A stretch of DNA of 15,950 nucleotides from an uncultured Eubacteriales bacterium (lineage in GTDB: Bacteria; Bacillota; Clostridia; Oscillospirales; CAG-272), in NCBI GenBank assembly GCA_900554225.1, contig USGH01000028.1:1-15950 (forward strand), read 5' to 3'. Made by a program: the position numbers and the translations under genes. Every line of letters starts with the position of its first letter. The first letter of the stretch is position 1. Positions 13,423-15,950 of the stretch are shown here, piece after piece. The notes below the pieces were generated by a model. The model was given only the letters and a program-made list of their open reading frames with translations, did not search any database and was not told the DNA's origin.

Positions 13423-15513
13423 ATGGACAAGCTACACAGATACGCAAAGCCGTTTGCCGATCCGGACAGACGGTACGCGGTGTACCAGATCATCCACGGC
13501 GGCGCGGCGGATCCGGCATTGGCGGAGCATTATGACGCGCTCGGCTTCGGCGGGATCGTCGGCAATATCCCCTATACGAGAGCGTTTCCGCACGATGAGA
13601 CGCTGTGGCAGAAAACGGCGGAGGGGATGCGCGCGTACATCGAACGTAGAATGCACACGTGGATCTACGATGAAAACGGCTATCCGTCCGGCACGGCAGG
13701 TGGGTATGTCACCGAGCATCACCCGGCGCATATCGCAAAGGGACTGTACTGCTACGACTACTGGCGGCAGATCGGAGGCCCGTGCGTCTATCGGGCGGAT
13801 GTGCCGGATACGAAATTGTGGAAGGCGGTGCTGATCCCCAAGGACGGCGGAGACCCGATCGACGTGACAGAGGCGCTCAACGAAAACAACGTGCTCTACA
13901 TCCACGTGCCGGCGGGGCAGTATTACCTGTTCATGATGAGTATCCGCCGCCTCTTTGACGGAACGCACGCCACCGAAAGCTACAGCGAACCGCGCAACTA
14001 CATCAGTCTCTCCGATGGTGAAGCGACACGGCTTTTCTTAGACTGCACACACGAGCATTACAGCCGTGTGCTGGGGGACGAATTCGGGCGGGGCGTACTT
14101 GCCATGTTCACGGATGAGCCATCGCTGATCTCGTGGAATATCCGCACCGGGGTCTTTCCGATTCTGCCGTGGCTGGAGAGCTATCCGGCGGATTTTGAAG
14201 AGGTATATGGCTATCCGTTGTGGCTGGCGTGTGTAGCCGTTGTCACCGGGCGGGGAGAATCGGTCGTCAAACGGCGGTGCGACTATTGGGAATTCATTGC
14301 GAAAACGGTTGCGGAGGGCTATTTCGGCACGATCCAGAAATGGTGTCATGCGCATGGACTGAAATCCTCCGGTCACCTGCTTGAGGAAGAACGGCTTCAG
14401 GCGCATATCATCAATTACGGCTCATTTTTCAAGAGTATGCGGCGGCTCGACTGGCCCGGTATCGATGAGCTGAACACGGAAACCGGACCGCTTATGGCGG
14501 AGCATATCATCCCGATCGCACGACTGGCGGCGTCCTTTGCGGATATCAGTGGGGAGCATGAGGTGTTCACGGAGTTTTCCGATCACTGTGTCCGGGAACG
14601 CGGCGAGGTGGCGGGGAAGGCGTGCTATTACGGCTCCGTCAACTGGCATCTCGCACTCGGTGTGAACAATTTCACAAGCTATTATTCGTGGGATGGACTC
14701 ACTCCGGAGGAGATCCGCGATTTCAACCGATATACGGCGCGTTCCGGGTATCTTCTGCGGCAGGGCAGTCGGGACAGCCGCGTGGCGGTATTCTATCCGG
14801 AAGTCGCGATGTGGGCATCGTATACCCCCTCTACGGCGGCGCGCGCGGTCGATTCTTCGCAAAGGACGGTCGCCCTGGAGGATGCATTTACCCGTGCCTC
14901 ATGGGAGCTTCTCCATCGGCAGATCGACTTTGACTACATCGACTGCGACATCCTCCTGTCTGCGGAGATCCGGGAGGGCGCACTTTGTTATCGGGATCGT
15001 GCGTATCGTGCCATCGTTCTGCCATGCGCGCGCGTACTCGAGGAAAAGGCAGCACGGAAACTGGCGGAACTGGCGGATAACGGGATCGCGGTGTTCTTCT
15101 GCGGCGAGATCCCAACCCTGTCCCGCGAAACCGGTAAAGCACTGGACGATACGATCCCGGCAGCAATCGCCGACGGGAAAATGCACGTGGCGGAAACGGC
15201 GGATTTTGGCGCTTTGCTGGACGCAGCACTGCCGGATCACTGCCGCCCGGTCCGATTGACGGATTCTACCCATCCGATGCTCCTTTCCCATTCCCGCGTG
15301 ACCACAGACGGCGTGCGCGTTGTCTACCTTGCGAACATGGACAAAACGTCTGTGACCGTACCTGTCGCTGTGACCGGTGGCTATCAGAGCGTGCTGGAGG
15401 CGGATGCACATATCGGTGAGATGAAGCCGACCGCTTATGAAAAAACAGCGCATGGCGTTTCCTTTACCGCGACCATTGGTCCCGGCGAAGGGCGATTCTG
15501 GCTGCTTGCATAA
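13423..15513 (+). CDS. GH106-like glycoside hydrolase (alpha-L-rhamnosidase superfamily)
   Basis: The product has 696 residues and no signal peptide, so it is cytoplasmic. The start is ATG 13423 with GGAGG five bases upstream; the same frame is open further left but has no ribosome site and would overlap the promoter. Family-like motifs in order: WIYDENGYPSGTAGG around 80-94 with Asp83/Glu84, FTDEPS (229-234), SSGHLLEEERL (315-325), EHEVFTEFSD (378-387) and a C-terminal region starting near 510 (RVAVFYPEVAMWASY) that resembles the Rossmann-like and beta-sandwich parts of these enzymes. The YDE-G-x-PSG-x-AGG pattern is the strongest link to GH106. Members of that family are usually around 1000 residues or more, so this protein is short and may belong to an uncharacterised branch. 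Glu232, Glu322 and Glu384 are candidates for catalysis. Rhamnose specificity is unproven. It is divergent from the AraC gene and is followed by an inverted-repeat element. Confidence 0.7.
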   Translation: MDKLHRYAKPFADPDRRYAVYQIIHGGAADPALAEHYDALGFGGIVGNIPYTRAFPHDETLWQKTAEGMRAYIERRMHTWIYDENGYPSGTAGGYVTEHHPAHIAKGLYCYDYWRQIGGPCVYRADVPDTKLWKAVLIPKDGGDPIDVTEALNENNVLYIHVPAGQYYLFMMSIRRLFDGTHATESYSEPRNYISLSDGEATRLFLDCTHEHYSRVLGDEFGRGVLAMFTDEPSLISWNIRTGVFPILPWLESYPADFEEVYGYPLWLACVAVVTGRGESVVKRRCDYWEFIAKTVAEGYFGTIQKWCHAHGLKSSGHLLEEERLQAHIINYGSFFKSMRRLDWPGIDELNTETGPLMAEHIIPIARLAASFADISGEHEVFTEFSDHCVRERGEVAGKACYYGSVNWHLALGVNNFTSYYSWDGLTPEEIRDFNRYTARSGYLLRQGSRDSRVAVFYPEVAMWASYTPSTAARAVDSSQRTVALEDAFTRASWELLHRQIDFDYIDCDILLSAEIREGALCYRDRAYRAIVLPCARVLEEKAARKLAELADNGIAVFFCGEIPTLSRETGKALDDTIPAAIADGKMHVAETADFGALLDAALPDHCRPVRLTDSTHPMLLSHSRVTTDGVRVVYLANMDKTSVTVPVAVTGGYQSVLEADAHIGEMKPTAYEKTAHGVSFTATIGPGEGRFWLLA

Positions 15514-15516
15514 CAA

Positions 15517-15605
15517 AGGAAAACTCTGACGGAAGGTTGTTTTTGCGCGAAAAGCCGATATATCCGAGCTTGTCAGTGCAAAAACGCGCATGATGCAGAG
15601 CATCC
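15517..15605. repeat. Inverted-repeat-bounded intergenic element, copy B
   Basis: An 89-base partner of the element at 10525-10610. Left end GGAAAACTCTGA, right end GCAGAGCATCC: CTCTG/CAGAG here replaces CGCTG/CAGCG there, a paired change. The inner arms GTTTTTGCGC (15539-15548) and GTGCAAAAAC (15576-15585) can form a 10 bp stem with one G-T pair. It begins three bases after the stop of the GH106-like gene and ends 29 bases before the next start. No clear target duplication. Confidence 0.6.
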
Positions 15606-15634
15606 ATTACATTCCATTCTGGAGGACATTTCGT

Positions 15635-15950
15635 ATGAAAATTCGCTACCCCGATCTGCTGACGGTGTATACCGCGGCGGAGAACATGACATTTGCCGAA
15701 AAGGACAATCCGCATCACGACGGTGTATCGCCCGTGGAGCTGTACTGGAACGATGTACACGTGGAATTGTCCCAAGGCGACACACTGCACATTTCGCTTA
15801 CCGCACAGGAATCCGAAGTGACTTATCTGCGTCTGCGGTTCCAGTTTACAGAGACGGAAAAACGGGCACACGACCGCAATCTCGGCGACGATAACCAGCG
15901 ACGCTACGGCACCATCCCAACGGAGGTGCTCAATCCCGCCCGCCTCATCC
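15635..15950 (+). CDS. Start of an unrecognised gene, probably sugar-related (cut by window edge)
   Basis: ATG 15635 has GGAGGA (15621-15626) eight bases upstream, and the frame stays open to the window end, giving 105 residues. It starts MKIRYPDLLTVYTAAENMTF with no signal peptide. The visible part is a beta-sandwich-like N-terminal domain (VELYWNDVHVELSQ, then TYLRLRFQF), followed by RNLGDDNQRRYG at about 81-92, reminiscent of segments in some large glycosidases. This is too little to name a family. It follows the GH106-like gene by 121 bases, mostly occupied by the inverted-repeat element, and I see no separate promoter, so co-transcription is likely. Confidence 0.7.
   Translation, partial: MKIRYPDLLTVYTAAENMTFAEKDNPHHDGVSPVELYWNDVHVELSQGDTLHISLTAQESEVTYLRLRFQFTETEKRAHDRNLGDDNQRRYGTIPTEVLNPARLI

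Overview
This window reads as one stretch of a mid-to-high-GC Gram-positive (Firmicutes/Clostridia-type) genome, most likely a gut anaerobe that degrades glycans. The reasons are sigma-A type promoters with 16-17 bp spacers, strong GGAGG-type Shine-Dalgarno sites, intrinsic hairpin-plus-T terminators, Firmicutes-style lipoprotein solute-binding proteins with Thr/Glu-rich linkers, a CotH-family kinase and a MATE transporter. This is inference; no marker gene allows a species call. I saw no rRNA, tRNA, CRISPR, integrase or transposase gene. Coding density is high and no gene-free stretch exceeds about 200 bases.

Layout. (1) 1-510 (-): N-terminal part of a gene cut by the window edge, probably an AraC-type regulator. 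It is divergent from (2) a two-gene + operon at 710-4054, a solute-binding lipoprotein followed by an unrecognised TIM-barrel-like glycosidase candidate, closed by a terminator. (3) 4178-5710 (+): a secreted CotH-type kinase with its own promoter and terminator. (4) 5922-7283 (+): a MATE exporter with its own promoter, ending in a hairpin shared with the convergent gene. (5) 8845-7385 and 10500-9043 (-): two tandem, clearly paralogous solute-binding lipoproteins of strikingly different base composition. (6) 13248-10611 (-): a tightly overlapping AraC regulator / PnuC-like permease / sialidase-like propeller cluster, which probably reads on into the 9043-10500 binding protein. (7) 13423-15513 (+): a GH106-like glycoside hydrolase divergent from the AraC gene, followed by the start of a further gene at 15635 that leaves the window.

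Taken together this is a glycan-utilisation region: three sugar-binding lipoproteins (without permeases or ATPases in view), three candidate glycosidases and two regulators, each sitting beside a divergent catabolic gene. The most unusual non-coding signal is an ~87 bp element with imperfect terminal inverted repeats, present at 10525-10610 and 15517-15605. Each copy lies directly behind a glycosidase stop codon, and the copies show a compensatory base change in the terminal stem. A 9 bp direct repeat between the divergent promoters at 13287-13383 is a good candidate operator for the AraC protein.
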